NCBI RefSeq assembly: GCF_000429905.1
Contig: NZ_AUCT01000012.1
Span: forward strand, 139,701 to 203,700
DNA from: Desulfatibacillum aliphaticivorans DSM 15576
GTDB taxonomy: Bacteria > Desulfobacterota > Desulfobacteria > Desulfobacterales > Desulfatibacillaceae
Length of the DNA stretch: 64,000 nucleotides
Direction: 5' to 3'
Shown here piece after piece: positions 8,955-17,438 of this stretch. The notes beneath the pieces are model-generated. The model did not search any database and was not told the origin of the DNA. It worked only from the letters and a program-made list of their open reading frames with translations. The first letter of the stretch is position 1. Each line of letters begins with the position of its first letter. The position numbers and the translations under genes are program-made.

Positions 8955-9950
8955 ATGAAATTTTTCAGGTTAATGCTTGTCTTGCCTTTGTTGTTCTCCA
9001 TGTATGGATGCTCGTTTAAATACAATCCTGTGGATTACAACACTTCAATAATACAAAATGAAATTGAAACCGCCGGGATAGGCAAATCCAGCTTTATTGA
9101 AATCGATAATTTAAACATGCATTTCATTGAATCAGGAGAGGGAGATCCGATTATCCTGATACACGGATGGCTGTGCTGGGGCGCCTTCTGGAAAAAAATC
9201 ACTCCCTCCCTGTCAGAAAACTTTCATGTCTATGCCTTGGACCTGATAGGGCATGGACTGTCCGACAAGCCCGTGGGTGACAACTTCAGCTACTCCACCG
9301 AGGCCCAGGCAAGACGGGTGGTTGAATTCATGAAGAAAAAGTCCATCACCAATGCGGTGATAGTGGGGCACTCCATGGGAGGAGAAATTGCTGCAAAGAC
9401 AGCCATCATGGCCCCGGACAGAGTCAGTGCGGCGGTGCTTATCTGTGCAGCCGGAATGCAGGACAACCCCCAAAGCCTTCCTTCACACATCCGTATAGCC
9501 CGGGCCATGCATCTGGAACCTATTATAGCGCTATTTTTTTCGGAACCTGCCATCAGACAATTCACCAAGGATCTGATGTTCTATAGCGAAAACCCCATGC
9601 CCGAAGAATTTGTCAAGGACGTCGTATTGGCCAACCTGACGGGAAAAAACGCCAAGAAAGCCGTGTATAAAGTCACCGTAGAAGGCCTCTTCAAGGATTT
9701 CCTGAATGAACGATGCGCTGAAATGAAAACAAAAACTCTGGTTATTTCCGCAACCGATGATCTCATCGTTCCCCCGGCCATGGGAAGGGAGTACAACAGC
9801 CTCCTTCCTGATTCAACCTATTTGGAATTTGACAAGGCCGGCCACATGCTTCCCTGGGAAAAGCCTGAGGACGTCTCAAGGGCGATCCTCGCTTTTTGCG
9901 GGCGCGTTGATCAGGCAGATTCCGGAGCCTCCGGCAAACGGAGCGAGTGA
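8955..9950 (+). CDS. Alpha/beta-hydrolase lipoprotein
   Basis: A 331-residue hydrolase with a lipoprotein signal (cysteine in SMYGC, about residue 16), so probably anchored to a membrane on the periplasmic side. The fold is marked by the oxyanion-hole motif HGWLCWG, the nucleophile elbow GHSMGG, a later acid (DDLIVPP) and the catalytic histidine (KAGHMLPWEKPE). This is the complete Ser-Asp-His set of lipases, esterases and C-C hydrolases; the substrate cannot be told. ATG 8955 sits behind a G-rich RBS. A strong terminator follows. Confidence 0.88.
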   Translation: MKFFRLMLVLPLLFSMYGCSFKYNPVDYNTSIIQNEIETAGIGKSSFIEIDNLNMHFIESGEGDPIILIHGWLCWGAFWKKITPSLSENFHVYALDLIGHGLSDKPVGDNFSYSTEAQARRVVEFMKKKSITNAVIVGHSMGGEIAAKTAIMAPDRVSAAVLICAAGMQDNPQSLPSHIRIARAMHLEPIIALFFSEPAIRQFTKDLMFYSENPMPEEFVKDVVLANLTGKNAKKAVYKVTVEGLFKDFLNERCAEMKTKTLVISATDDLIVPPAMGREYNSLLPDSTYLEFDKAGHMLPWEKPEDVSRAILAFCGRVDQADSGASGKRSE

Positions 9951-9985
9951 AATCGAAAGCGCCAGCCACGCCTCCCTTAAATCAG

Positions 9986-10030
9986 AAAGGCCTGGAAACA
10001 GGAGGTTTTCCCGAATCCAGGCCTTTTTTT
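9986..10030 (+). terminator. Strong rho-independent terminator
   Basis: AAAGGCCTGG (9986) pairs with CCAGGCCTTT (from 10017), followed by seven T. Its right half belongs to the 43-bp sequence repeated at 12551. Confidence 0.85.
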
Positions 10031-10051
10031 AGCCGTTGTATAGATGCTTAA
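10009..10051. repeat. 43-bp direct repeat, left copy
   Basis: Identical to 12551-12593 except for one base (A at 10044 versus T). The copy includes the right arm and T run of the terminator and a further 20 bp (ending TAGATGCTTAA). With the right copy it brackets about 2.5 kb of AT-rich DNA. Confidence 0.9.
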
Positions 10052-10207
10052 TTCAACTTTCAGGAATGGAAGTAGTGCTTTGAAATCAGTCATTTATGTA
10101 TGCGGCTCAGATCTATTTATATACCAGAGCCCCAGAGTCATGGTCCCTTCCCCCCTGGCGGGGGAAGGACAGGATGGGGGGGAAATTATCCGACCGGAGG
10201 GTTTCAG

Positions 10208-10675
10208 TTGCATAATGAGAATGAAATGGATGCTGCTCCCCGCAGGAACTATGCCGCTCTTGCTTCTATTGGTTTCTTGATATTTTGCTACTTTCTTTTT
10301 TGGATTGCCGACTTGGCAAGCCTCCAAGGGATGACGGATAAGGATATCGAACCGATTCCATTAATTGTTCTGCCCATAACAGCGGTAATCTATAGCACCA
10401 TCGATTTTATTATTTTTATTTTTTTACCGGCTGTTTTGATCCGTCGAATCGCTGCAGCCGTAAGCCTTTCAAACACATGGGTATGGTTGTTGACTATTTG
10501 CGTCAGCGCCTTTTGTGGGGCCGTTTTTGGAGCCGTTTGTGGAATCGGCAACTATAGCGGCATGCTTCTTTATTGCATCTACATGGCAGGAGGGGCTGCT
10601 GTCTACTCAACTCTTTGTCAAAAGAAAAGGCCGCCCTCCAACGCAGATACTGAAAAAATGAATAATCCGAAATGA
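10208..10675 (+). CDS. Small integral membrane protein, unknown
   Basis: About 155 residues with four hydrophobic segments (near ASIGFLIFCYFLFW, IPLIVLPITAVIY, IFIFLPAVLI and LLTICVSAFCGAVFG). I choose TTG 10208 because GGAGG lies 7 bp before it; an in-frame ATG is at 10226. Its stop overlaps the ATG of the next small gene (ATGA), so the two are translated together. No family recognised. Confidence 0.55.
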   Translation: MHNENEMDAAPRRNYAALASIGFLIFCYFLFWIADLASLQGMTDKDIEPIPLIVLPITAVIYSTIDFIIFIFLPAVLIRRIAAAVSLSNTWVWLLTICVSAFCGAVFGAVCGIGNYSGMLLYCIYMAGGAAVYSTLCQKKRPPSNADTEKMNNPK

Positions 10676-10809
10676 CGACAGTTCCTTTTAAATGCCAAAT
10701 CTGCGGGCGGGAAGGCAGTTACGATTCCTTCGCCATTTGTCCTTTATGCAACCAATTGATAGGCAGGGAATGCTGGAAGCCGGGATGGCCGGAACATAAG
10801 CGGAGATGA
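10672..10809 (+). CDS. 45-residue zinc-ribbon-like protein
   Basis: This ORF overlaps the preceding stop codon by 4 bp (ATGA). It has CQICG near residue 8 and CPLC near residue 23, the spacing of a compact zinc ribbon, plus a further Cys and a basic end. Translational coupling to the membrane protein supports it being real. Function unknown. Confidence 0.5.
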   Translation: MTTVPFKCQICGREGSYDSFAICPLCNQLIGRECWKPGWPEHKRR

Positions 10810-11043
10810 TTCCAAGGAATGCAGGCATCGTTTAGCGCCGTCTAAACCGGATGGACTATCAATCAGAGACAACAGATTAAATTTGTCTATTTTACGCTTG
10901 GCCAAAAAATTAGCATCAAGATCTTCTGCATACACATATCAACTACAACATCTTGATTTAATTAATATATTTCGATTTTTTACATAAACATTCCCTTCAG
11001 GCGGGTCAGCACGAGCACCGCCGCCCCTGAAGCCATAAAAAAC

Positions 11044-11304
11044 TTATTCGATTTTAAATAATTGTTCGTGTTTGCATTCACTACAAACGTAAATCTCATA
11101 TTTGGTAGTTTTAACAGGGTTAAGGCACTCGGGAGGTAAAGTGGTAGAAGCTGCAACATTTCTTGTTCCAGTTATTGTGGTGAAAGGCTGGAAACAATCA
11201 TTCGACATAGTGCTGTCATCTGAAATGAAATCTCTTCCGCTCTGCCTTTCAACACATTTCTTCACCATAGAACCTGAACAGCGTTCACATTTTTTATCAT
11301 TCAT
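11044..11304 (-). CDS. Small cysteine-rich (zinc-ribbon-like) protein
   Basis: 86 residues with CERCSGSM at the start and CSECKHEQ at the end, that is two CxxC pairs with a long insert, as in a zinc ribbon. It starts 1 bp after the stop of the 333-codon gene upstream, so it is in the same operon. AT-rich codon use differs from the flanking pathway genes. No family recognised. Confidence 0.55.
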   Translation of the reverse strand: MNDKKCERCSGSMVKKCVERQSGRDFISDDSTMSNDCFQPFTTITGTRNVAASTTLPPECLNPVKTTKYEIYVCSECKHEQLFKIE

Positions 11305-11305
11305 G

Positions 11306-12268
11306 CTATCGATCCTCTCTTGGTTTTCTATACTCTATTTCAATTTTTGGGTTCTTCCAATCATCCTTATCAAGATCAACTTTAAGTGCAAAATGCAAAG
11401 AGTTAGCATTCTCGGAATTCATAACAAATACAATCTTAAATATTCCATCATGTTTGTACATTGGTGGTATCCCTCTAATAAAAGGATTATCTACCCAAAC
11501 ATTCCAATATACAATTGAAGTAACTGTTCCAATATGGTCAATATTATCTACAATTGTATTTATGAAACCTATAGGCAATACTTTGCCATAAAAATTAGCA
11601 TTACAATCTATTATATCTTTTCGATTATTACTGATAATTTTAAATGCATCTAAAAAAAAATGTGAACCTTGAACAATATCAACAGAATTCCATCCAAGTT
11701 CGCCAGACCACTTAACCTGCGTTGGATGATAATATATTCTCTTCTCCTCCTTGCCTACAACATCATAAAGAATGATTTGCTCCAATCTGACTATCACATT
11801 TTTTGCTGTCGAACGTCCTCTATTTTCAATCATAATGCGAAAATTTTTTACTGGGCTATATATTTTGTATTGTTGCCCACCAAAATCCGCATTATTTAAA
11901 ATCGGTTCTGAGGCAATTTCAGTGCCATATGGAGCTACTAATAGGTCGGTTTCATTTATCGCAAGAACCGGTTTCCGCCACCACTTTTTAAAACTCTGTA
12001 GTGCTATCATTAAAAAAGGAATTATTAAAGCTACTATGGCGCTTGCTTTTCCACCGTCAATTTCTTTAAAAAAACTTAGAATTGAAAAGTTCTGATGATT
12101 AGCCAATGGAGTTGTCTTTTGGGCAGTGCTTTCCTTTGCAGATTGGATTTTTGATGCTTCTTTTGAATGGGCGCCATGGTTCAAAGAATCCGATTGGGCA
12201 TTAATTGTGACCACACAGAAAAAAAATACAACCATAACCCCTATCGCAATATGTATATAGTGTCTCAT
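11306..12268 (-). CDS. Membrane-anchored protein of unknown function
   Basis: About 320 residues from ATG 12268; an upstream in-frame ATG at 12307 would add 13. An N-terminal signal or anchor (IAIGVMVVFFFCVVTI) is followed by a second membrane segment (ASAIVALIIPFLMIALQ), then a large soluble domain with NRGRSTAKNVIVRL, which resembles the beta-sandwich 'conserved in cell-surface' style domains found after membrane spans in many unknown proteins. The region is clearly AT-richer than the neighbouring operon. Possibly acquired DNA. Confidence 0.6.
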   Translation of the reverse strand: MRHYIHIAIGVMVVFFFCVVTINAQSDSLNHGAHSKEASKIQSAKESTAQKTTPLANHQNFSILSFFKEIDGGKASAIVALIIPFLMIALQSFKKWWRKPVLAINETDLLVAPYGTEIASEPILNNADFGGQQYKIYSPVKNFRIMIENRGRSTAKNVIVRLEQIILYDVVGKEEKRIYYHPTQVKWSGELGWNSVDIVQGSHFFLDAFKIISNNRKDIIDCNANFYGKVLPIGFINTIVDNIDHIGTVTSIVYWNVWVDNPFIRGIPPMYKHDGIFKIVFVMNSENANSLHFALKVDLDKDDWKNPKIEIEYRKPREDR

Positions 12269-12525
12269 GTGAATACCATATATTCCTTTTATAAAAATAT
12301 ATTTCAAAAATTATACCATGTTAAAAAGCTATTAAACAAGTTTTTTATGAATTTTTTTACAAAATATGTTTCATATGCGATAATTTGTCGGTTGGTTTAC
12401 AGATCCCGGCTTCGAACTAGTCCATTCAGACGATGAACCTACACGATTTCGACAATCCCTCGGACCGCATCTTTTGTTGCTGCGCAACCCAGGCATCAAA
12501 CTACGATGCCTGGGCCACCCGAAAC
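12269..12525. other. Intergenic DNA at the right side of the AT-rich island
   Basis: AT-rich to about 12400, then normal composition. A short palindrome (CCCAGGCATC at 12488 with GATGCCTGGG) is visible. I see no gene. Confidence 0.4.
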
Positions 12526-12572
12526 AAAAAGGCCCGGAGACGGGATAATCTCCCGAATCCAGGCCTTTTTTT
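12526..12572. terminator. Bidirectional terminator after the SCP2-like gene
   Basis: AAAAAGGCCCGG at 12526 pairs imperfectly with CCAGGCCTTTTTTT, so T runs exist in both directions. It ends the leftward operon 12590-19180. The right half is the 43-bp repeat. Confidence 0.75.
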
Positions 12573-12593
12573 AGCCGTTGTATAGTTGCTTAA
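12551..12593. repeat. 43-bp direct repeat, right copy
   Basis: Matches 10009-10051 at 42 of 43 positions. It overlaps the stop codon of the SCP2-like gene (12590-12592), so it lies exactly at a gene 3' end, a place favoured by site-specific insertions; no integrase is seen between the copies. Confidence 0.9.
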
Positions 12594-13363
12594 GTAATCA
12601 GATCCTGAATGCGGACCATGAAGTCGCCGATGTTTCCGCCGTATTCGGGGGATCCTTCAATGGTCAGGAATCCCTTTTTGACCGCGTCCACCATGCCGAT
12701 GTCGTTCATGACAATGGGAAAAGCCCCGTCCACGCCGTTGAACTTCATGTGCACGAAGGGACGGCGGCGTTTGTAGACTCCCCTGCCCGCCTTGGATTTT
12801 CCGGCCTTGACGCGCAGATACGCGGCTATGTCGTCATCCACGGTAATCTGGTAAATTCGCTCGGGCTGCATCTTGGTCCACTTGACCATTTCGGGATCTC
12901 CGCCCTTGTTATACTGGCTGAGGGCCGTGGTGATCATGTAGAAAGTCAGCTTGACCTTAAGGCGTTTTTTCTCGGGATCGGTCGGCCGGGCGTCGGGCAT
13001 GAGGATCTTCAAGGACATAAGCAAAGACAACACCTTGATCAACAGCCCGATCTTCCAGAATCCCTTGATCATGGGAATGGCCGGCTTGCCGGACAGCATG
13101 GCCAACATGCGCTCCACGGTGCGAAACGAAAAAGTGATGTCCGGGCTGGAGTCCACGCCCTGCTCCACCTTGAACTCGCCTTTGTCAAAGCACAGGCAGG
13201 CGCCTACGTCTCCGGCCGGATCCTTGGCGACGAACTGGACCTTTGCCGTGACGTTGGCGAACTTCTTTTTCAAGGCCGGGTCTTCGTTTAGGACGACCTT
13301 CATGACGGGGAGCACGGCTCTCAAATATATTCTTGCTGCAAGCAATTCTCTATCCGTAGCCAT
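12590..13363 (-). CDS. SCP2-like (sterol-carrier-type) lipid-binding protein, second copy
   Basis: 257 residues from ATG 13363. A longer in-frame ORF to 13588 is an artefact overlapping the transketolase gene, whose stop lies 1 bp before this ATG. The central part (VGACLCFDKGEFKVEQGVDS followed by ITFSFRTVERMLAMLSGK) is the SCP2 pattern: a hydrophobic pocket that binds a lipid or acyl chain. It is a distant paralogue of the 16646 protein in the same operon. It probably presents a hydrophobic substrate or product to the pathway enzymes. The last gene of the operon, followed by a terminator. Confidence 0.75.
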   Translation of the reverse strand: MATDRELLAARIYLRAVLPVMKVVLNEDPALKKKFANVTAKVQFVAKDPAGDVGACLCFDKGEFKVEQGVDSSPDITFSFRTVERMLAMLSGKPAIPMIKGFWKIGLLIKVLSLLMSLKILMPDARPTDPEKKRLKVKLTFYMITTALSQYNKGGDPEMVKWTKMQPERIYQITVDDDIAAYLRVKAGKSKAGRGVYKRRRPFVHMKFNGVDGAFPIVMNDIGMVDAVKKGFLTIEGSPEYGGNIGDFMVRIQDLIT

Positions 13364-13364
13364 A

Positions 13365-14375
13365 TTACACCTCGTCTTCCCAGTCGTCGTCCTCTTCAAA
13401 GTCCATCTGCATAACCTGACGAACCGTCTCGATAACGCCGTCTGCGTCCAGTTTGTAATGGGTGTACAGGTCCTCGGGGTATCCCACCTCGCAGTAGCAG
13501 TCCGGGATGCCAACCTTGGTGAACGCGCACCCCTTGCCGCTGGCGGCGATAACGTCGGCCACGGCGGAGCCCAGGCCGCCCATGACATTGTGCTCTTCGA
13601 ACACGGCCAGGCGGCGGGTGTCCATAACCGCCTTGATGATGGCTTCCTCGTCTATGGGCTTGATGGTGTGGATGTTCAAAACTCGTACGCTAAGGCCGTC
13701 GTTTTCCTTCAAAAACTTGGCGGCTTCCATGGCCTGAAGCACAGTCACGCCGCAGCAGATGAGGGTGATATCCGTGCCTTCCATCAAGGTTACCGCCTTG
13801 CCGATTTGAAAGCCGTATTCTTCGTCGTCATAAAACTTGGGCTCGAACCCGCGGCCGATGCGGATGTACACGGGGCCGGGCCAGTCGATGCATGCCTTGA
13901 CCGCGTTGGCGCATTCGATGCCGTCGGCGGGCACGATCACGGTCATGTTGGCGAAAGACCGCATGATGGCGATATCCTCGGTGCAGTGGTGGGTGGAGCC
14001 AGCCTGCCCAAAGGAGGCGCCGCCGTGGGTGGCGATAATCTTGCAATCCAGGTTCTGGTAGCAGATGTCCGTGCGCACCTGCTCGCAAGCCCGCATGGAC
14101 ACAAAGGTCGCCATGGTGGACACAAAGGGCGTGAGCCCCGACTTGGCCATCCCTGCGGCCACGCCGAAGAGGTTTTGCTCGGCGATGCCTACGTTAAAGA
14201 ATCTTTCCGGGAACTTCTTGCCGAACTTGCCGATCTTGGTGGAGTTGGCAAGGTCCGCCGAAAGCCCTACGATTTCCGGATGCTGATCGCCCAGGTCGCA
14301 CAGCACTTGGCCGTAAATCTCGGCCTGGGTCATGGAATCCGCGTCATATACCGTCCAGGTTAAACCTTCACTCAT
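13365..14375 (-). CDS. Transketolase, C-terminal subunit
   Basis: 336 residues covering the pyrimidine-binding and C-terminal domains of a split transketolase. Visible marks are the GIAEQNLFGVAAGMA segment holding the catalytic glutamate and the FVSTMATFVSMRA stretch after it. The partner subunit is 71 bp upstream. Together they form a TPP enzyme that moves a two-carbon ketol unit between aldehydes. Split transketolases occur in sugar metabolism, but also in special pathways such as aminoshikimate synthesis; the company of an aminotransferase and lipid-binding proteins argues for a special role here. Confidence 0.9.
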   Translation of the reverse strand: MSEGLTWTVYDADSMTQAEIYGQVLCDLGDQHPEIVGLSADLANSTKIGKFGKKFPERFFNVGIAEQNLFGVAAGMAKSGLTPFVSTMATFVSMRACEQVRTDICYQNLDCKIIATHGGASFGQAGSTHHCTEDIAIMRSFANMTVIVPADGIECANAVKACIDWPGPVYIRIGRGFEPKFYDDEEYGFQIGKAVTLMEGTDITLICCGVTVLQAMEAAKFLKENDGLSVRVLNIHTIKPIDEEAIIKAVMDTRRLAVFEEHNVMGGLGSAVADVIAASGKGCAFTKVGIPDCYCEVGYPEDLYTHYKLDADGVIETVRQVMQMDFEEDDDWEDEV

Positions 14376-14446
14376 GGTCCTCTCCTGTATTCCTTATTAT
14401 TTAGGGTCCGGGACTGATTCGCCCGGATTGGATGAATGCTTGTGAA

Positions 14447-15289
14447 TCAGGCCTTGCCGTACATTTTGTCCACGGACGCCTTGGCCTGGGCCCGAAGGTC
14501 CGTATCCAAACCGCCGTAATGCCACTTGACCTCGTTTTCCATGAAGTCCACGCCCTTGCCCTTGGCGGTGTTGGCGATGATGACCACCGGCCCGGATTTT
14601 TCCGCCTTGGCAAAGTCAATGGCTTCAGCCAACTGGTTGAAGTCGTGTCCGTCCACTTCCTTGACGATGAAGCCGAAGGCCTTCCATTTATCGGCGAAGG
14701 GCTCCAGGCCCATGACGTCCTCGGTCTTCCCGTCGATCATCAGCCTGTTGCGGTCCACAAAGGTGACGAGGTTGTTCAGCTTGAAGTGACTGGCGGACAT
14801 GGCGGCTTCCCAGACCGAGCCTTCGTTGCATTCTCCGTCCCCCAGGACGCAGTAGGTGTACCAGTCCTTTTTCTGCAGGCGGGCTCCCAGGGCCAGGCCC
14901 ACGGCGATGGACAGACCGTGGCCCAAAGAGCCGGTGGACACGTCCACGCCCTTGACCTTGAGGCAGTCCAGGTGCATGCCGAAAGGAGACTTGAACTTGT
15001 TGAAAGTCTGCAAATCGTCGAAATTAAAATAGCCTTTGCGGGCCAGCACCGGGGCGTAAGCCACGCCAGCATGGCCCTTGCTCATGATGAAGCGGTCCCG
15101 GTCTTCCCATTGGGGATTTTTCGGGTCCACATTGAGGTATTTGAAATACATGATCACCAGGATGTCCGTGACGGACAGGCCGCCGCCGATGTGCGCCCCT
15201 CCCGACCATCCCGTGATGTCGATGATGTCCTGGCGAGCCTGCCAGGCATGCTGCTCCAGATCTTTGATCTCATTGGTAGAAAGCGCCAC
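14447..15289 (-). CDS. Transketolase, N-terminal (TPP-binding) subunit
   Basis: 280 residues. The TPP/Mg motif is LGDGECNEGSVWEA and the segment after it ends NLVTFVDRNRL; SKGHAGVA and GSLGHGLSIAVG are the conserved N-terminal loops. The usual HPGGSLS loop reads HIGGGLS, a slight departure. Its start is 14 bp after the aminotransferase stop, so translation is probably coupled. It works with the 13365 subunit as a ketol-transferring TPP enzyme. Confidence 0.9.
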   Translation of the reverse strand: MALSTNEIKDLEQHAWQARQDIIDITGWSGGAHIGGGLSVTDILVIMYFKYLNVDPKNPQWEDRDRFIMSKGHAGVAYAPVLARKGYFNFDDLQTFNKFKSPFGMHLDCLKVKGVDVSTGSLGHGLSIAVGLALGARLQKKDWYTYCVLGDGECNEGSVWEAAMSASHFKLNNLVTFVDRNRLMIDGKTEDVMGLEPFADKWKAFGFIVKEVDGHDFNQLAEAIDFAKAEKSGPVVIIANTAKGKGVDFMENEVKWHYGGLDTDLRAQAKASVDKMYGKA

Positions 15290-15303
15290 GCGAATTCCCT
15301 CCC

Positions 15304-16545
15304 CTATTCCTTGTTTTTCTTGATGGCCTCAAAGGCGTCGTCAGCTATTTCCAGGGTCCTTTCCAGGTCCTCCTGAGTATGCGCAGTGGATATAAACCAG
15401 TTATGATGGGACGAAAAAAACGCTCCGCGCTTGGTGCATTCCGCGCACCAATCCTGATGCAGCATGAGCGTGGGATCGTCCGTGATTCTCAAATACGGCA
15501 TGGCGGGATGGCCGGTGACTTTCAGGTCGTAGCCGTGGTTGGCGGCAACCTCTATCAGGCCGGTTTTCAGGCTCTCGCCGAAATCGGTCATCATCTTGAC
15601 CGCGTCCATGGCCTCCATTTCGTTGATGGTTTTCAGCGCCGCGGCCATGGGGGCGGCGGAAAACCAGTAGCTGCCCGTATAAAACACCTTGGCGGCATCG
15701 TTTTTCAGGGCTTCGGTCCCCACCAGGGCGGATATGGGATACCCGTTGCCGATGGCCTTGCAAAAGCAGACCAGATCGGGCTTGAACCCGAAATACTCGT
15801 GGGAGCCCCGGATGTCCAACCGGAACCCGCACCGGATGTCGTCCACGATCAACACGATGCCCTTGGCGTTGCACAGGGCCTGGACCTTGTCCCAGTATCC
15901 CGGCAGGGGCATTTCGTTATCCACAAAGGTGGGGTGGTGGTAAGGGGTGGCCATGAAGCCGGCAACGTCGCCGGGATTTTCGTCCACCACCTTTTTGAAG
16001 GCTTCAAAATCGTTCCAGGGTATGCGGATGGTGTGCTGGCCGTCCTCCTCCATAATGCCGTGATGGCCGAAGGTCTGGGTCCAGGGCGCCACGCCGTGGT
16101 ATCCGCCTTTGATCAGCACCATTTTCTTGCGGCCCGTGGCTTTTCGGGCGATCATGGTTGCATAGGTGGTGACGTCGTTGCCGTTTTTGGCGAAAAACGC
16201 CCAATCGGCCATGGAAACCACGTCCGTCAATTTTTCGGCCAGTTCCACCATGACAGGCCCGGGCGAAGTGACGCAGTTGGCTTCGGCGTACTGTTTGGCC
16301 GCCGCATCGTCCACGGGCTTGAAGTTGTATCCCAAAACCATGGGGCCGTAGGCGCACATGTAGTCGATGAATTCGTTGCCGTCCACATCCCAGAACTTGG
16401 AGCCCTCGGCCCTGGACGCATAAAAAGGATAGGCGTCCGCCGGGATGAGCGGGGCGGGGCTTAAATGGCCGTAAATGCCGCAAGGGATAACCTTGGCGGC
16501 CCGCTGAAAAAGTTCCTGGCTTTTCGGATAAGTGTAAGTTTTCAT
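15304..16545 (-). CDS. Class III PLP aminotransferase, glutamate-1-semialdehyde-aminomutase-like
   Basis: 413 residues with the fold-type I class III features: FAKNGNDVTTYA (phosphate/cofactor loop), the Asp pair D235-D236 in VDDIRCGFR and the Schiff-base lysine K263 in FCKAIGNGYP. It resembles GSAM-type enzymes but sits away from any tetrapyrrole gene. With alanine dehydrogenase in the operon, alanine is a likely amino donor and pyruvate is recycled. The acceptor is presumably the keto product of the adjacent transketolase (inference). An AAGGAGG lies before the start. Confidence 0.88.
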   Translation of the reverse strand: MKTYTYPKSQELFQRAAKVIPCGIYGHLSPAPLIPADAYPFYASRAEGSKFWDVDGNEFIDYMCAYGPMVLGYNFKPVDDAAAKQYAEANCVTSPGPVMVELAEKLTDVVSMADWAFFAKNGNDVTTYATMIARKATGRKKMVLIKGGYHGVAPWTQTFGHHGIMEEDGQHTIRIPWNDFEAFKKVVDENPGDVAGFMATPYHHPTFVDNEMPLPGYWDKVQALCNAKGIVLIVDDIRCGFRLDIRGSHEYFGFKPDLVCFCKAIGNGYPISALVGTEALKNDAAKVFYTGSYWFSAAPMAAALKTINEMEAMDAVKMMTDFGESLKTGLIEVAANHGYDLKVTGHPAMPYLRITDDPTLMLHQDWCAECTKRGAFFSSHHNWFISTAHTQEDLERTLEIADDAFEAIKKNKE

Positions 16546-16645
16546 TCCCCCTGCCTCCTTGTATTCAACGGGCTTGTAAACCCGTCCGGATTTTTTGATT
16601 GCCTGAGCATGCTCAAAGCCGGATTCCGCAACGCCTTAAATGCGC

Positions 16646-17410
16646 TTAGGCGTCCAGATAATGCGGAATGCGGTCCAAAATCAGGTCCATGGAGTCCATC
16701 ATGGGCGTCTGGCCCTTGATGGCGACGTCCCCGCCGGCTATGGCGCTGAAGGCGTCCAGCTTTTGATTAAGCAGCTTGTTGGCCGTATCCATGTCTTTCA
16801 AGAGCATGCAGGCCATGGGAGAGGCGGTCTCCCCCTTTTGAAAGCCGGCCTTGCCGTTCTTGAAGTTCAGGGTGATGGCCGGCCCGTCTGGCAGCACCTT
16901 CATGAGCAGGGAGCCGTCCATCATCCCCTTGGACACATGGCTGGCCACCGGATCGTTGACGGCCAGTTCCACCACCGCCCTTCCGGCGGTGTGCATGGTC
17001 ATGAGGGTGTTCAAGGAGACGAAATCCGGGTTGGAAAGGGATTCTTCCGAAGGTTTGAGGTAATACTCCATCCGGTCCGTGAGTTTGGAAAACTCTTTGG
17101 ACAAAAAGCCCAGCTTGGTGAAGCCCTTTAAGGGAATGGGCTGGGCTTTTCCGTCGAACATTTTGTTCAAATGTCCGGGAGTCGCGAAAAAGAGTTTGAC
17201 CGTGGGGCTGGAGTGCTTGCCCCGCCCCACGGTGCATTCTCCGTTTTTAAACTCCACAAAAGCGGCCGGGCCTCCCAGCGCGCTGAATTGAATGCAAATG
17301 TCCCAGTCTTTGGTCAACAAGGCCATTTCCTGATCATGCCGCACCAACTCCTCCAAATTGGGAAGCACGGCGTACAGGTTCAAATTGGCCAGAACAAGGT
17401 TGCGGCTCAT
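16646..17410 (-). CDS. SCP2-like lipid-binding protein, first copy
   Basis: 254 residues with two SCP2-like halves: AAFVEFKNGECTVGRGKHSS with VKLFFATPGHLNKMFDGKAQ in the first, and ITLNFKNGKAGFQKGE followed by KDMDTANKLLNQKLDAFSA in the second. The repeat of 'xFKNGxxxxxxG' in both halves suggests an internal duplication. SCP2 domains bind fatty acyl chains and other hydrophobic ligands. Its place between alanine dehydrogenase and the aminotransferase suggests the pathway intermediates are hydrophobic. Confidence 0.75.
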   Translation of the reverse strand: MSRNLVLANLNLYAVLPNLEELVRHDQEMALLTKDWDICIQFSALGGPAAFVEFKNGECTVGRGKHSSPTVKLFFATPGHLNKMFDGKAQPIPLKGFTKLGFLSKEFSKLTDRMEYYLKPSEESLSNPDFVSLNTLMTMHTAGRAVVELAVNDPVASHVSKGMMDGSLLMKVLPDGPAITLNFKNGKAGFQKGETASPMACMLLKDMDTANKLLNQKLDAFSAIAGGDVAIKGQTPMMDSMDLILDRIPHYLDA

Positions 17411-17438
17411 GATTAATCCCCCCTCTGTTGCAATTTTG

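Noticed and set aside
10145..10180. G/C-rich hairpin CCTTCCCCCC...GGGGGAAGG as a terminator
   Set aside because: No T run follows; it looks like a short interspersed repeat, and the real terminator is at 9986-10030.
12590..13588. Long 332-codon version of the second SCP2-like gene
   Set aside because: The first 75 codons are an out-of-frame reading of the transketolase C-terminal gene; ATG 13363 right after that gene's stop gives the family start.
15304..16545. hemL (glutamate-1-semialdehyde aminomutase) label
   Set aside because: Similar fold and motifs, but the operon has no tetrapyrrole gene and pairs it with alanine dehydrogenase and transketolase, which argues for a true transaminase on another substrate.
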